The notes under the pieces: generated by a model
What the model was told of the DNA's origin: nothing
Seen by the model: the letters and a program-made list of their open reading frames with translations, nothing else
Databases searched by the model: none
Program-made: the position numbers and the translations under genes
Assembly (NCBI RefSeq): GCF_003628435.1
Contig: NZ_RBZN01000006.1
Location: 51,454 to 115,453, forward strand
DNA from: Ureibacillus endophyticus
Lineage (GTDB): Bacteria > Bacillota > Bacilli > Bacillales_A > Planococcaceae
Length of the DNA stretch: 64,000 nt
Direction: 5' to 3'
Shown: piece by piece, positions 53,074 to 61,744 of the stretch
Layout of the letters: each line of letters begins with the position of its first letter
How positions within the stretch are numbered: the stretch's first letter is position 1

Positions 53074-54597
53074 ATGGAGAGAGCCATTCCTTTAATGATT
53101 CAAGGAACTCATTCAGATGCAGGGAAAAGTGCCATTGTTACGGCATTGTGCCGAATTTTTAAGCAAGACGGTTATAAAACAGCACCTTTTAAATCTCAAA
53201 ATATGGCTTTAAATTCCTATATAACGGTGGATGGGAAAGAAATCGGTCGTGCTCAAGGTGTACAAGCTGAGGCAGCTGGAATTGTTGCAACAACTGATAT
53301 GAATCCAATCTTAATCAAACCAACTGGTGAATACCAATCGCAAATTGTTGTTCATGGAAAGCCATACCGTAATATGAAAGCTGGCGAATACCGTCAAGAT
53401 TTTTTTGAAGAAGGCTATAAGTTAATTTCTGAATCTTACAACAGATTAGCAGAGGGTTTTGAGCGAATCATTATCGAAGGTGCCGGAAGCCCTGCAGAAG
53501 TGAACTTAAATGATCGAGAGCTAGTCAATATGCGAGTTGCTCAAATTGCAAATGCCCCTGTTATTTTAGTGGGAGACATCGAGAAAGGTGGCGTTTTTGC
53601 AAGTTTAGTAGGCACGTTGCAATTACTTGCGCCGGAAGATAAAAAACGGGTAATTGGTGTAATCATTAATAAATTTAGAGGCGATATATCACTACTTAAG
53701 CCTGGATTGGACTGGTTTGAAGAATATACAGGAGTACCTGTGTTAGGTGTAGTCCCTTATATTCATAACTTACTAATTGAAGCAGAAGATTCGGTCGTTT
53801 TAAGTAAATATTCCTCTGCACAAAATTCAACAAAAGATATCGATATTGCAGTAATAAGGCTTCCATTCATATCAAACTTTACAGATATTGATCCGCTTTT
53901 TGAGGAAACAGATTGTCATGTTCGTTTTGTCAAAAACATTGAAGAACTTGGAGAACCAGATTTAATTATCTTACCTGGTAGTAAAAATACAATTGAAGAC
54001 ATGTTGTTTTTGCATAATACGGGCCTTGCCAATAGAATTTTAGATTTAGTCTACAAGAAAGATAAAATGATTTTCGGCATTTGTGGTGGGTATCAAATGT
54101 TAGGGGATCAAATTACAGATCCTTATGAAGTAGAATCATCACTTAAGGAAATCCATGGTCTCGGTTTAGTTCCAATGAAAACAACGATGACGCTAAATAA
54201 AACAACGGTACTTTCTAAAGGAATTGCTCATTTTGGAGATGTGAGAATTTCTGTAGAAGGGTATGAAATTCATATGGGCGAAACTTACTTAGAAGAGGAT
54301 TGGAATCATCTAATTCACTTAACGGATAGAAGTGAAGGAATAATTACTTTAGATAAAAAAATTATCGGTACTTACTTTCACGGTATATTCCATAACGATC
54401 CTTTCCGAGAAGTTGTGTTGAATGAACTAAGAATGACAAAAGGGTTAGAACCAATTGAAAATCGAGCATCCTTTGCGCGGAAAAAAGAGGAAGGCTTTGA
54501 TTTATTAGCTGAAGTTGTACGTGAAAATATTCAATTAGATCGGATTAAAAAATTGATGGAGGAGTACTATGCGAATCATATCCATTTGTCCAAGTAA
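53074..54597 (+). CDS. cobQ: Cobyric acid synthase CobQ
   Basis: 507 residues. N-terminal DethioB-synthetase-like ATPase MIQGTHSDAGKSAIVTALCRI, with PFKSQNMALNSYIT; C-terminal triad glutaminase with Cys in FGICGGYQMLG and His in GTYFHGIF. It amidates side chains b, d, e and g to give adenosylcobyric acid. ATG directly follows the cobO stop; AAAGGAATTG inside cobO is the ribosome site. It overlaps the next gene by 29 bases. cbiB, cobU and cobS, which would finish cobalamin, are not in this window. Confidence 0.96.
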   Translation: MERAIPLMIQGTHSDAGKSAIVTALCRIFKQDGYKTAPFKSQNMALNSYITVDGKEIGRAQGVQAEAAGIVATTDMNPILIKPTGEYQSQIVVHGKPYRNMKAGEYRQDFFEEGYKLISESYNRLAEGFERIIIEGAGSPAEVNLNDRELVNMRVAQIANAPVILVGDIEKGGVFASLVGTLQLLAPEDKKRVIGVIINKFRGDISLLKPGLDWFEEYTGVPVLGVVPYIHNLLIEAEDSVVLSKYSSAQNSTKDIDIAVIRLPFISNFTDIDPLFEETDCHVRFVKNIEELGEPDLIILPGSKNTIEDMLFLHNTGLANRILDLVYKKDKMIFGICGGYQMLGDQITDPYEVESSLKEIHGLGLVPMKTTMTLNKTTVLSKGIAHFGDVRISVEGYEIHMGETYLEEDWNHLIHLTDRSEGIITLDKKIIGTYFHGIFHNDPFREVVLNELRMTKGLEPIENRASFARKKEEGFDLLAEVVRENIQLDRIKKLMEEYYANHIHLSK

Positions 54598-55363
54598 CAC
54601 AGAGTTAGTTGGATACTTAGGTTTGACATCCAATCTAGTCGGTGTAGATAACTACTCAGATTGGCCAGAAGTTGTGAACTCGTTGCCAAGAGTAGGTCCA
54701 GACTTAGAGATTGATATGGATAAGGTAGAACAGTTGCAGCCTGACATTGTATTAGCGTCTCTTACAGTACCTGGAATGGAACGAAATATTGAGGAGTTGG
54801 AAAAAAGAAAACTTCCTTATGTGATAGTGCCTAATCCAAAGACGTTGAAAGAAGTAGGTGAAAGCCTTCTATTTGTTGGAGAAGCGACAAATACTTCTGA
54901 CAGAGCAAAGGAGTTAGTTGATAAGTATAATGCTTTTCTTGAAAAATATCGTGGTTTATCTAAGCAAATTTCAGAGCCTACAAAACTTTACTGGGAATGG
55001 TGGGCAAAACCGATTTTTACGCCAGGTGCTGAAAACTGGTTAACTGAAATTAGTACCCTTGCTGGTGGGCGGAATGTTTTTGATGATGTGCCTGTTTCAA
55101 GTGTAAAAACAGATTGGGAAGACGTGAAAAGTCGAAATCCTGAAGTAATCTGTGTAGTGTGGGTAGGGGTACAGAAAGAAAAAGTGAATCCTAAGGTGAT
55201 TGTGAAGCGTGGCGGCACAGAACAGATGGAACTTCATATTTTAGAAGAGCATTTGTTTTGTAGACCTTCTCCAAAATTATTAATAGGGTTGGCGAAGATT
55301 GCTAGTATTCTACACCCAACTATTTTCCCTAAATTTGATGAAAACAAGGATCCTTTGTTGTAA
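54569..55363 (+). CDS. BtuF-like corrinoid-binding protein without signal peptide
   Basis: 264 residues. The whole chain is a class III binding fold: MRIISICPSNTELVGYLGLTSNLVGVDNYSDWPEVVNSLPRVGPDLEIDMDKVEQLQPDIVLAS. It begins directly at the first strand, with no signal peptide or lipobox, and GGAGG is well placed before the ATG. So the protein should stay in the cytoplasm, unlike BtuF at the head of this operon. It is the last gene, overlapping cobQ. It could hold or deliver corrinoid between CbiZ-like, CobQ and CobO enzymes; that is inference. Confidence 0.85.
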   Translation: MRIISICPSNTELVGYLGLTSNLVGVDNYSDWPEVVNSLPRVGPDLEIDMDKVEQLQPDIVLASLTVPGMERNIEELEKRKLPYVIVPNPKTLKEVGESLLFVGEATNTSDRAKELVDKYNAFLEKYRGLSKQISEPTKLYWEWWAKPIFTPGAENWLTEISTLAGGRNVFDDVPVSSVKTDWEDVKSRNPEVICVVWVGVQKEKVNPKVIVKRGGTEQMELHILEEHLFCRPSPKLLIGLAKIASILHPTIFPKFDENKDPLL

Positions 55364-55417
55364 TTTCATGTAATAAGATATAACATGGAATAAAATTTAC
55401 TAAAGGTGTGTGTTTGT

Positions 55418-55921
55418 ATGTCCCTAGAAATTACGTTTAGAGATGCAACCCTTGAAGATTTACCAACGATTGTAGCGATTTATAATACAACGATTGCGAG
55501 TCGCATGGTCACTGCAGATACAGAACCCGTTACAGTGGAAGATCGGCTGAAATGGTTCCATGAACATTCACCGGCTAAACGCCCATTATGGGTAGTAGAG
55601 ACAGATGGAAAGATTTGTGGTTGGGTTAGCCTTCAATCTTTCTACGGAAGACCCGCTTATAATGCTACGGTTGAAATTAGTATTTATCTCGATGAAAAAT
55701 ATAGAGGGCATGGTCTTGGAAAAACGGTATTGGCAAAAGTAATCAAAGAAGCTCCAAAGTGTGAAGTAGACACGTTACTTGGATTTATCTTTGCTCACAA
55801 TGAACCTAGTATCCGCTTATTTAACAGCTTTGGATTCGAAAAATGGGCACACCTTCCTGAAGTTGCAACATTAGATGGTGTAAAACGTGATTTAGTGATA
55901 TTAGGTAAAAAGCTACGCTAG
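55418..55921 (+). CDS. GNAT acetyltransferase, phosphinothricin-acetyltransferase-like
   Basis: 167 residues. ITFRDATLEDLPTIVAIYNTTIASRMVTADTEPVTVEDRLKWFHEH matches the PAT/YncA type, VEISIYLDEKYRGHGLGKTVLAKVI is motif A with RGHGLG, and GFIFAHNEPSIRLFNSFGFEKW motif B. These enzymes acetylate amino acids such as methionine sulfoximine or phosphinothricin; the natural role is often methionine derivative detoxification. The frame opens at GTG 55406, but AAAGGTG points to ATG 55418. Own terminator at the stop. Confidence 0.9.
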   Translation: MSLEITFRDATLEDLPTIVAIYNTTIASRMVTADTEPVTVEDRLKWFHEHSPAKRPLWVVETDGKICGWVSLQSFYGRPAYNATVEISIYLDEKYRGHGLGKTVLAKVIKEAPKCEVDTLLGFIFAHNEPSIRLFNSFGFEKWAHLPEVATLDGVKRDLVILGKKLR

Positions 55922-55950
55922 CGTTTCTACTTAGGTAGAAGCGTTTTTTT
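55921..55950 (+). terminator. Terminator of the GNAT gene
   Basis: GCGTTTCTAC-ttag-GTAGAAGCG followed by TTTTTTT. Confidence 0.9.
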
Positions 55951-55967
55951 ATAGGTGTGATTCGAAA

Positions 55968-56060
55968 TCCGCCAAAGTTGTGATTAATTCCGCCAAACTA
56001 GGCAAAATATCCGCCAACTTTCGGGCTTTTTCCGCCAAAAATTTTAATTTATCCGCCAAA
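55968..56060. repeat. Five TCCGCCAA units at an exact 21-bp period
   Basis: TCCGCCAA begins at 55968, 55989, 56010, 56031 and 56052; four of five continue to TCCGCCAAA. The 12-13 bases between are unrelated and AT-rich. 21 bp is two helical turns, so all units face the same side of the DNA. The stretch is between a terminator and a Zn-ribbon gene and has no coding frame of note. Confidence 0.85.
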
Positions 56061-56128
56061 CAATAATCCCGAAACCTTCTTAGTACTCAATCGTATATGT
56101 ATTAACAACCTAAATGGGAGGATCTCAT

Positions 56129-56332
56129 ATGAATGAAAAAGGGTGCGTGAAGTGCGGTAGCAAAGATGCAGCAACGAAAGAAGTGGCGATGACAGGAACG
56201 GGGTTGTCTAAAATGTTTGATATTCAACATAATCAATTTGTAGTTGTCTACTGTAAAAATTGTGGCTATTCAGAGTTCTATAATAAGCAATCTTCTACAG
56301 GTTCAAATATTCTTGATTTATTTTTCGGATAA
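56129..56332 (+). CDS. Zn-ribbon protein, DUF2082-like
   Basis: 67 residues. Two CxxC knuckles, CVKCGS and YCKNCGYSEFY, make a zinc ribbon, with a Ser/Asn tail SSTGSNILDLFFG typical of the 'nucleic-acid-binding Zn-ribbon' DUF2082 family. No function is established. The frame starts at ATG 56114, but GGGAGG lies within it; ATG 56129 has the right spacing. A hairpin-ended repeat follows at once and probably terminates it. Confidence 0.87.
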   Translation: MNEKGCVKCGSKDAATKEVAMTGTGLSKMFDIQHNQFVVVYCKNCGYSEFYNKQSSTGSNILDLFFG

Positions 56333-56337
56333 ACTAA

Positions 56338-56482
56338 TGGAGGTGTCAAAAAAGTAATAATTTTTTGGACACCTCTTTTCTTTCTTGATAAATATCTCTC
56401 ATGAATTATTGTTCCTGCGGTGGTTGTCACTATTCTCGTCGCAAAGGAGTTGTCTCAAAATGACTTTTCAGACAACTCCTTT
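56338..56482 (-). repeat. Dispersed hairpin-ended repeat, copy B (inverted, shorter)
   Basis: Read on the minus strand it matches 40686-40864 almost base for base at both ends: AAGGAGTTGTCTGAAAAGTC, then GACAACCACCGCAGGAACAA, then GAGGTGTCC. It lacks 34 bases of the centre (the segment with GACGCTACCGCTTTCGTCAC). The right hairpin has GGTGTC-A where copy A has GGTGTCC. It lies five bases after the Zn-ribbon gene and can act as its terminator. Confidence 0.88.
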
Positions 56483-56551
56483 TTTACACTTTAATAAAGT
56501 AAAGTGTGACTGTAATATATAGTTAGATAAATAGAACTGTGAGGGGAAATT

Positions 56552-57232
56552 ATGATCGGCACAATTATCAATACTTTAGCGATACTAATTGGGAGTGCTG
56601 TAGGGAGTATTTTAAAAAAAGGAATTAAAGATGAATATCAATCGGCTTTATTTACTGCAATGGGTTTCGCTGCAGTGGCACTTGGAGTAAATGCAGTTGT
56701 ACAAAATATGCCCAATAGTATCTATCCTGTATTATTTATTGTTAGCTTAGCGATTGGCGGGTTAGTTGGTACGGTGATTGACGTTGATGCAAAGTTTAAC
56801 AATCTTGTTAATCGCTTTTCGAAGTCGAATTTAAGTAAGGGGCTATCAACTGCGATATTACTTTTTTGCATTGGAACATTATCAATTTTAGGTCCAGTTG
56901 AAAGTGCGTTAAATAATAACCATACATATTTATTTACAAACGCTACATTAGATTTGGTCACATCGATGGCTTTAGCTGCAACATACGGGTTTGGAATCGC
57001 CTTTGCAGCAGTTGTGTTATTTATATGGCAAACCTCAATTTATTTAAGTGCCCAATACATTGAACCATTTTTAACTGATGCACTGATGACAGAAGTTTCA
57101 ATTGTTGGCGGCATTTTAATCTTAAGTTCGGGGTTAGCGATTTTAGGGATAAAAGAAACAAAATCATTAAATATGTTACCTGCACTCTTTATTCCAGTGA
57201 TCTGGTTTGTCGGACTAGCCTTGTTTACATAG
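56552..57232 (+). CDS. DUF554 membrane protein (YqgA-like)
   Basis: 226 residues, six or seven helices. MIGTIINTLAILIGSAVGSILKKGIKDEYQSALFTAMGFAAVALGVNAVV and SLAIGGLVGTVIDVD are the DUF554 hallmarks, as are CIGTLSILGPVESAL and ITSMALAATYGFGIAFAA-like segments. Function not established; a transporter role is likely. GAGGGG before the ATG. It may be joined with the quinone-reductase gene 61 bases on. Confidence 0.9.
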   Translation: MIGTIINTLAILIGSAVGSILKKGIKDEYQSALFTAMGFAAVALGVNAVVQNMPNSIYPVLFIVSLAIGGLVGTVIDVDAKFNNLVNRFSKSNLSKGLSTAILLFCIGTLSILGPVESALNNNHTYLFTNATLDLVTSMALAATYGFGIAFAAVVLFIWQTSIYLSAQYIEPFLTDALMTEVSIVGGILILSSGLAILGIKETKSLNMLPALFIPVIWFVGLALFT

Positions 57233-57293
57233 AAGGATAATACAATTCTTTGTGGAATTTATTAATAATCATCGTTCTGAAAGGGGCTTTACC

Positions 57294-58283
57294 ATGTCAA
57301 CATTTGATGCACTTATAGTAAATAAACAAGATGAACAATTTTCTGTAGAAGTTCAAAAGTTAACATTTGAAGATTTACCAGAAGGAGAAGTCCTAATCCA
57401 AGTTAAATATTCTGGTATAAATTATAAAGATAGTCTTGCTACGATTCCGAATGGGAACATTGTGAAAACTTATCCATTTGTTCCGGGAATTGATTTAGCT
57501 GGTGTAGTTGTTTCTTCAGAAGACCCACGATTCAAAGAGGGGGATGAAGTCATTGCAACTAGCTATGAGATTGGGGTTACTCATTTTGGCGGCTATAGCC
57601 AATTTGCTCGAATTCCATCTAAGTGGGTAGTTCCATTACCTGAAGGAATTACATTAAGAGAAGCAATGATCTTTGGAACGGCTGGTTTTACTGCAGCTCT
57701 TTCTGTACAACGTTTAGAAGACAATGGTATCTCACCTGATAAAGGAAAAGTCCTTGTAACAGGAGCAACTGGAGGGGTAGGAAGTATAGCGGTCGCACTT
57801 CTCGCTAAGCTTGGTTACGAGGTCGAAGCGAGTACAGGAAAACAATCAGAGCAGGATTATTTGAAAGAACTAGGTGCGTCTTCCATTGTTTCTCGTGAAG
57901 AGGTTTTCGATGGAAAAATAAGAGCTCTAGGTAAACAAAAATGGGTGGCTGCCGTAGACCCTGTTGGGGGAGAGCCTTTAGCGGCATTACTAAGTCAAAT
58001 TCAATACGGTGGTTCTGTAGCTGTGAGTGGATTAACAGCTGGAACGAATGTACCTACAACAGTGTTCCCATTTATTTTAAGAGGCGTTAATTTATTAGGA
58101 ATCGATTCTGTTTATTGCGATATGGAGAGCCGCTTGAAAGTTTGGAAGCGTATTGCAGATATAAGCAAATCGTTAAATCTCGAGCAATTTGTTCAACAAG
58201 AAGTAACGCTACAACAACTCCCAGAAGTTTTACCAACTCTACTAAAAGCACAAGCAAGAGGAAGAATATTGGTGAAGTTATAA
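57294..58283 (+). CDS. MDR-superfamily NADPH oxidoreductase (YhdH/AcuI-like)
   Basis: 329 residues of zinc-free medium-chain reductases. YSGINYKDSLATIPNGNIVKTYPFVPGIDLAGVV is the substrate-domain signature, VTGATGGVGSIAVALLAKLGYEVEASTGK the NADPH fold. The usual zinc cysteines are missing, as for quinone oxidoreductase and acryloyl-CoA reductase (AcuI, YhdH). Which of these it is cannot be told. The frame extends up to 57252, but AAAGGGG gives ATG 57294. Terminator downstream. Confidence 0.9.
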   Translation: MSTFDALIVNKQDEQFSVEVQKLTFEDLPEGEVLIQVKYSGINYKDSLATIPNGNIVKTYPFVPGIDLAGVVVSSEDPRFKEGDEVIATSYEIGVTHFGGYSQFARIPSKWVVPLPEGITLREAMIFGTAGFTAALSVQRLEDNGISPDKGKVLVTGATGGVGSIAVALLAKLGYEVEASTGKQSEQDYLKELGASSIVSREEVFDGKIRALGKQKWVAAVDPVGGEPLAALLSQIQYGGSVAVSGLTAGTNVPTTVFPFILRGVNLLGIDSVYCDMESRLKVWKRIADISKSLNLEQFVQQEVTLQQLPEVLPTLLKAQARGRILVKL

Positions 58284-58287
58284 TGAT

Positions 58288-58323
58288 TAAAAGGCAAAGT
58301 AGAAGCTTATACTTTGCCTTTTA
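58288..58323 (+). terminator. Terminator of the MDR gene
   Basis: AAAAGGCAAAGTA-gaagct-TATACTTTGCCTTTT, nearly perfect, followed by ATTATT. Confidence 0.88.
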
Positions 58324-58364
58324 TTATTGAGTTAGTTGTTTTTTATTGAGAGAAAAGCTCTGAA

Positions 58365-58600
58365 AAGTGCCTTCCTAGAAATGATGAAGTCCAAATTCCA
58401 GTGAAAAAATGGTGGAAGTGACCTTCATAAGCCGGATGAAGGACAAAACTCCGTGAAAAAATGAAGGAAGTGACCTTCATAAGCCGGATGAAGGACAAAA
58501 CTCCGTGAAAAAGTGAAGGAAGTGACCTTCATAAGCCGGATGAAGGACAAAACTCCGTGAAAAATGGAGGAAGTGACCTTCATAATCCAGATGAAGGTCA
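58365..58600. repeat. 52-bp tandem repeat with internal hairpins
   Basis: GTGACCTTCAT starts at 58418, 58470, 58522 and 58573 (steps 52, 52, 51), with a degenerate unit before the first. Each unit holds CCTTCAT-aagccgg-ATGAAGG, a 7-bp stem, and then GACAAAACTCCGTGAAAAA. The last unit has TCCAG for GCCGG. Since 52 is not a multiple of three, the minus-strand open frame across it is not a conserved protein repeat. Confidence 0.9.
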
Positions 58601-58631
58601 CTCAGCTCAGTAGTAATACATTCAATCGTGA

Positions 58632-59708
58632 TTAAGCAACACTTAATATAAACGAGAAATATAAGCAAACCACTAGTAGAACGCTCATTAATATGGATAA
58701 AATAACTGGTGATTTTCTAATAAAAGAATAGATTGTCATAGCAAAAAAAAGCACAGCCAAAATAATAAACAAGATACTATTAAAGTTTATTGATAGATGT
58801 AAAGATTCTTGAACTGGCACCTTGGAGAACATGGTAAATAGTTTCGATACAGTATCGGAGCTAATCGCTGTCTCTTTCGGAGGTGACTGTTCGCCGAGTA
58901 CTGCAGTTTCAGAAAAAATAAATAATATAATAATACTTTCAACTTTTGCCCAAGGGCGTGGGTCGAAATCGATATTCTTCTTCATTTCGCGTCTAATAAT
59001 GATACCATTTAGTAAGGCGTAAAATAGTAAAGGAACAATGAACAGATGCTTTATTAATAGTGCCTGACCATATGGAATCATCCAAGAAGTTACATAATCA
59101 TCCACGACAAAACTCATCAAAATAAGTCCACTAATCCCCGTAACGATAAAACAAAGAATGGCTACGGGCGTAAACCATTTTAAGAAGGCTAACCAATTCG
59201 ATGAATCTTTAGAAAACCAACTAACCACGATTAGAATGCCAATCCATAAACAGACAGCGGTTAAATGAGTAGTGTCACTAATAAATCCCCATGTTGAATC
59301 AATTGAACTAGCATGACTTGACCAACCAACACCGACAATCGAAAGGCAGATAAGGACAATGCCAAAAAATCCATATAACGCTTCTTTACGATAATCTATT
59401 AAAAGAACAAAAATGAATAAAATAGTAGATAAAGTAAAAACAAACAGCCACGCTTTTCCTATTTCAAAAGTGAATACTACATTTTGAAACGATTCATAAA
59501 ATCCACTAGTAGGAATTAAATAAAGAATGATTTGCAAAACTGGTATAAACGAAGAAAGTGGAATTCCTATAATACTTAATAACAAGATCCTTTTTGGAAC
59601 AGTAATATCAGGTCGATAATTTTTGGGAATAAGGGAAAGTAAAAAACAACCAAATGTGATTGAAAGGCATAGGTATAAGAATACTTGACTAATAATTAAT
59701 AAAAACAT
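58632..59708 (-). CDS. copD: CopD-like copper-import membrane protein
   Basis: 358 residues, about nine helices. The C-terminal half carries the CopD pattern: SHASSIDSTWGFISDTTHLTAVCLWIGILIVVSWFSKDSS and SGLILMSFVVDDYVTSWMIPYGQALLIKHLFIVPLLFYALLNGIIIRR, with the His/Trp residues that are thought to carry copper. B. subtilis YcnJ is a fusion of CopD and CopC; here they are two genes with a three-base gap. It probably imports Cu from CopC; a copper export role is also argued for relatives. Confidence 0.87.
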   Translation of the reverse strand: MFLLIISQVFLYLCLSITFGCFLLSLIPKNYRPDITVPKRILLLSIIGIPLSSFIPVLQIILYLIPTSGFYESFQNVVFTFEIGKAWLFVFTLSTILFIFVLLIDYRKEALYGFFGIVLICLSIVGVGWSSHASSIDSTWGFISDTTHLTAVCLWIGILIVVSWFSKDSSNWLAFLKWFTPVAILCFIVTGISGLILMSFVVDDYVTSWMIPYGQALLIKHLFIVPLLFYALLNGIIIRREMKKNIDFDPRPWAKVESIIILFIFSETAVLGEQSPPKETAISSDTVSKLFTMFSKVPVQESLHLSINFNSILFIILAVLFFAMTIYSFIRKSPVILSILMSVLLVVCLYFSFILSVA

Positions 59709-59711
59709 ACA

Positions 59712-60254
59712 TTATTTTTTTCTTCTCATGAACAAGAAACTACCAATAATAATGACAATTAATACAACTGCAATAATCAAAATGCTATTATTAGATTTTT
59801 CTTGCTCTGGTTCTTCATTGTTTGCATCAATCACGGTTGTTGCTTCATTTTCTTCCACAGCTTGCTCTACCTCAGTTGTTTCTTCTACAGTTGTCTCTTC
59901 CTCAGGCACATTTACAGAAAAAGAAATTTCCCCCTCGATTAAATGACCATCCGCACCGATAATGTTCCAATTTATTTTGTAATCACCATTTTGTAACGGG
60001 GTTGGGATATCACCAACCAATTGTCGCTCTACAACTGAGATGTTATCAACAGGAATCGTTTCACCACTCGAGTTTTGAAGTGTGAAAGTACTGCCTTGTT
60101 CAATTTTTGTTTCAAAAGTTAGTTGTATTTGTTTAAGCTCTTCTTCAACGACTTCTCCTTGTTGAGGAGAGGAGGTTTCTAATCCAGTGTGAGCAAATGC
60201 ATTCCCTATAAATGTGAGTAAAAATATAAAGCTAAAGAACAATATTTTTTTCAT
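59712..60254 (-). CDS. copC: CopC-domain copper-binding protein, membrane-anchored
   Basis: 180 residues. Signal peptide (MKKILFFSFIFLLTFIGNAFA) whose cleavage leaves His at position 1 (AHTGLETSSPQQGEVVEE), the usual Cu(II) ligand of CopC, with IGADGHLIEGEISFSV supplying the later His. After the domain comes a Glu/Thr-rich linker (about 125-150) and a C-terminal membrane anchor IIAVVLIVIIIGSFLFMRRKK. The frame extends to 60293, but AGGAG gives ATG 60254. Operon with copD. It should hold copper on the outer face. Confidence 0.9.
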   Translation of the reverse strand: MKKILFFSFIFLLTFIGNAFAHTGLETSSPQQGEVVEEELKQIQLTFETKIEQGSTFTLQNSSGETIPVDNISVVERQLVGDIPTPLQNGDYKINWNIIGADGHLIEGEISFSVNVPEEETTVEETTEVEQAVEENEATTVIDANNEEPEQEKSNNSILIIAVVLIVIIIGSFLFMRRKK

Positions 60255-60350
60255 AACCAATAATCTCCTAATCGTTTTTAATATTAAGTTCAACCAATTA
60301 TGGAAAAACTATTCATAAGGGCATTATATAAGTTAATTGTGAAGTTTGAA

Positions 60351-60381
60351 TGAAAAAAAGCCCTGCAAATGCAGGACTTTA
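60351..60381 (-). terminator. Terminator of the nucleoid-associated protein gene
   Basis: AAGTCCTGC-attt-GCAGGGCTTTTTTT read on the minus strand, right after the stop. Confidence 0.88.
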
Positions 60382-60384
60382 AGA

Positions 60385-61389
60385 TTATTCTTCTTCTTGG
60401 AAGTAAATTTTATAATATTTTCGATTTGTAGATTCGTCATAACCAACTTCAATTAAATCATCTACTTGCTCAATATCTCGGACATTCACTTGTATTTCAA
60501 TATGAGAATCTAGTTTAATTTTTCTTTTATATTGTTTTTCCGCTTTTTCAATAGCACTATCAGAGATAATCGTCTCGTATGGTTTTACGGTATTGATGAT
60601 AACATCTTTCTGAACTGCATCTACTTGGGTAAATACAGTGTCGATATAATCGTTCACCTGAAATTCTTCTTCATTTCTGAAATAATCAAGGGTTTTGTTT
60701 AACAAACCTAGTTTCTCAGTATTTGTAAAGCTTGCCTCTTTTAAAATATATTTTTTACATTCAGTTAATGCTAAGTTTGTTTTATGATAGTGTTCATCGG
60801 CAACTTTCACTTTTAAGAAACGTTCTTGCCAGTAAACGACATCTTCTTTTCTCTTCGTTTTAATAAAGATAGCAGGGGGCTCATCTGCACCCATATCTAT
60901 AATAACCGCCATATTATTAATCTTCTTTACATTGATTCCATCGATGCCGTTTACCACCATTTTGTTCTGATCATTCTTCACATCTAAAAATATTTCTTTT
61001 TCATCAATTTTGACGATAGAAATTGCTTTTTTACTTTTGTTGTTCCAGATACATTGATCGAAAAGACCAACAAACAATTCACCGCCTTTTATATTCGGAT
61101 GTTGAGAAGCACTATATAAATGTTTTGCAATATTTTTTGATTGTTCTAGGAAACTAGTTTCATTGTCAAAAATCGATTTTACATATGTATATATTTCGTT
61201 TAAACCAATATCAGATTCGTGGAAAAATTCGTATTGCTGGTCCAAATCAATTTTGTTAAAGGCTAATTGAGTGAATGCAGCTTCAAGCAATACTTCTGGA
61301 TGGGCGAATTCCTCTTCCCCTAAGATGAGTGTATCACTTACATGGTGAACTATATATTTTAATAATTTACTATCGCTAACTTCAAGCAT
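60385..61389 (-). CDS. Nucleoid-associated protein, NdpA/YejK family
   Basis: 334 residues. The layout matches the 37-kDa nucleoid-associated family: LLKYIVHHVSD at the start, ASQHPNIKGGELFVGLFDQ (about 95-115), ISIVKIDEKEIF and a C-terminal region KIKLDSHIEIQVNVRDIEQVDDLIEVGYDESTNRKYYKIYF. There is no classic DNA-binding motif. E. coli YejK is nucleoid-localised; the role is unclear, and in some genomes relatives sit next to phage-defence genes. Nothing like that is next to it here. Monocistronic. Confidence 0.82.
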   Translation of the reverse strand: MLEVSDSKLLKYIVHHVSDTLILGEEEFAHPEVLLEAAFTQLAFNKIDLDQQYEFFHESDIGLNEIYTYVKSIFDNETSFLEQSKNIAKHLYSASQHPNIKGGELFVGLFDQCIWNNKSKKAISIVKIDEKEIFLDVKNDQNKMVVNGIDGINVKKINNMAVIIDMGADEPPAIFIKTKRKEDVVYWQERFLKVKVADEHYHKTNLALTECKKYILKEASFTNTEKLGLLNKTLDYFRNEEEFQVNDYIDTVFTQVDAVQKDVIINTVKPYETIISDSAIEKAEKQYKRKIKLDSHIEIQVNVRDIEQVDDLIEVGYDESTNRKYYKIYFQEEE

Positions 61390-61544
61390 GAATCTTCACC
61401 TTTCATGAGTACTAGATAATTTACCTTATCATAGATGTGGTATTCTTTTCATGTATTTTTAAATAGTAATAATTGAAAGGATTTCCTATCAAAATACTTG
61501 AGAAATATTTGTAGAATGGTATGATAATGACAATCGAATATTTA

Positions 61545-61618
61545 ACACTAGGGGCGCCATTCGGCTGAGAAGTACCCTTTGAACCTGATTTAGTTCGTAC
61601 TAACGTAGGGAAGTGTAC
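61545..61618 (+). promoter_or_regulatory. TPP (THI-box) riboswitch
   Basis: ACACTAGGGGCGCC, GGCTGAGA, GTACCCTTTGAACCTGAT, and TAACGTAGGGAAGTGT are the THI-box consensus blocks; the ends ACACT/AGTGT pair as P1. It precedes thiW. Confidence 0.97.
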
Positions 61619-61651
61619 AATGATTTGCAACTTAATCATTCTGTTCATTTT

Positions 61652-61687
61652 CCCTATTTACATGTTTTGTGTAAATAGGGTTTTTTA
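61652..61687 (+). terminator. TPP-controlled terminator
   Basis: CCCTATTTAC-atgttttgt-GTAAATAGGG, a perfect 10-bp stem followed by TTTTTTATT, 58 bases before thiW. Confidence 0.92.
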
Positions 61688-61744
61688 TTGGGGAATGGGG
61701 TACGCGCGCCGCTAGTGTAAGTAAAAAGGAAAGAGGGTTTTAGT

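Noticed and set aside
58365..58600. CRISPR-like array
   Set aside because: The units are contiguous 52-bp tandem copies with no distinct spacers, and no cas gene is present.
58477..58668. 63-codon minus-strand frame across the tandem repeat
   Set aside because: The 52-bp period breaks the frame, no ribosome site is seen, and the repeated peptide is a by-product of the DNA repeat.
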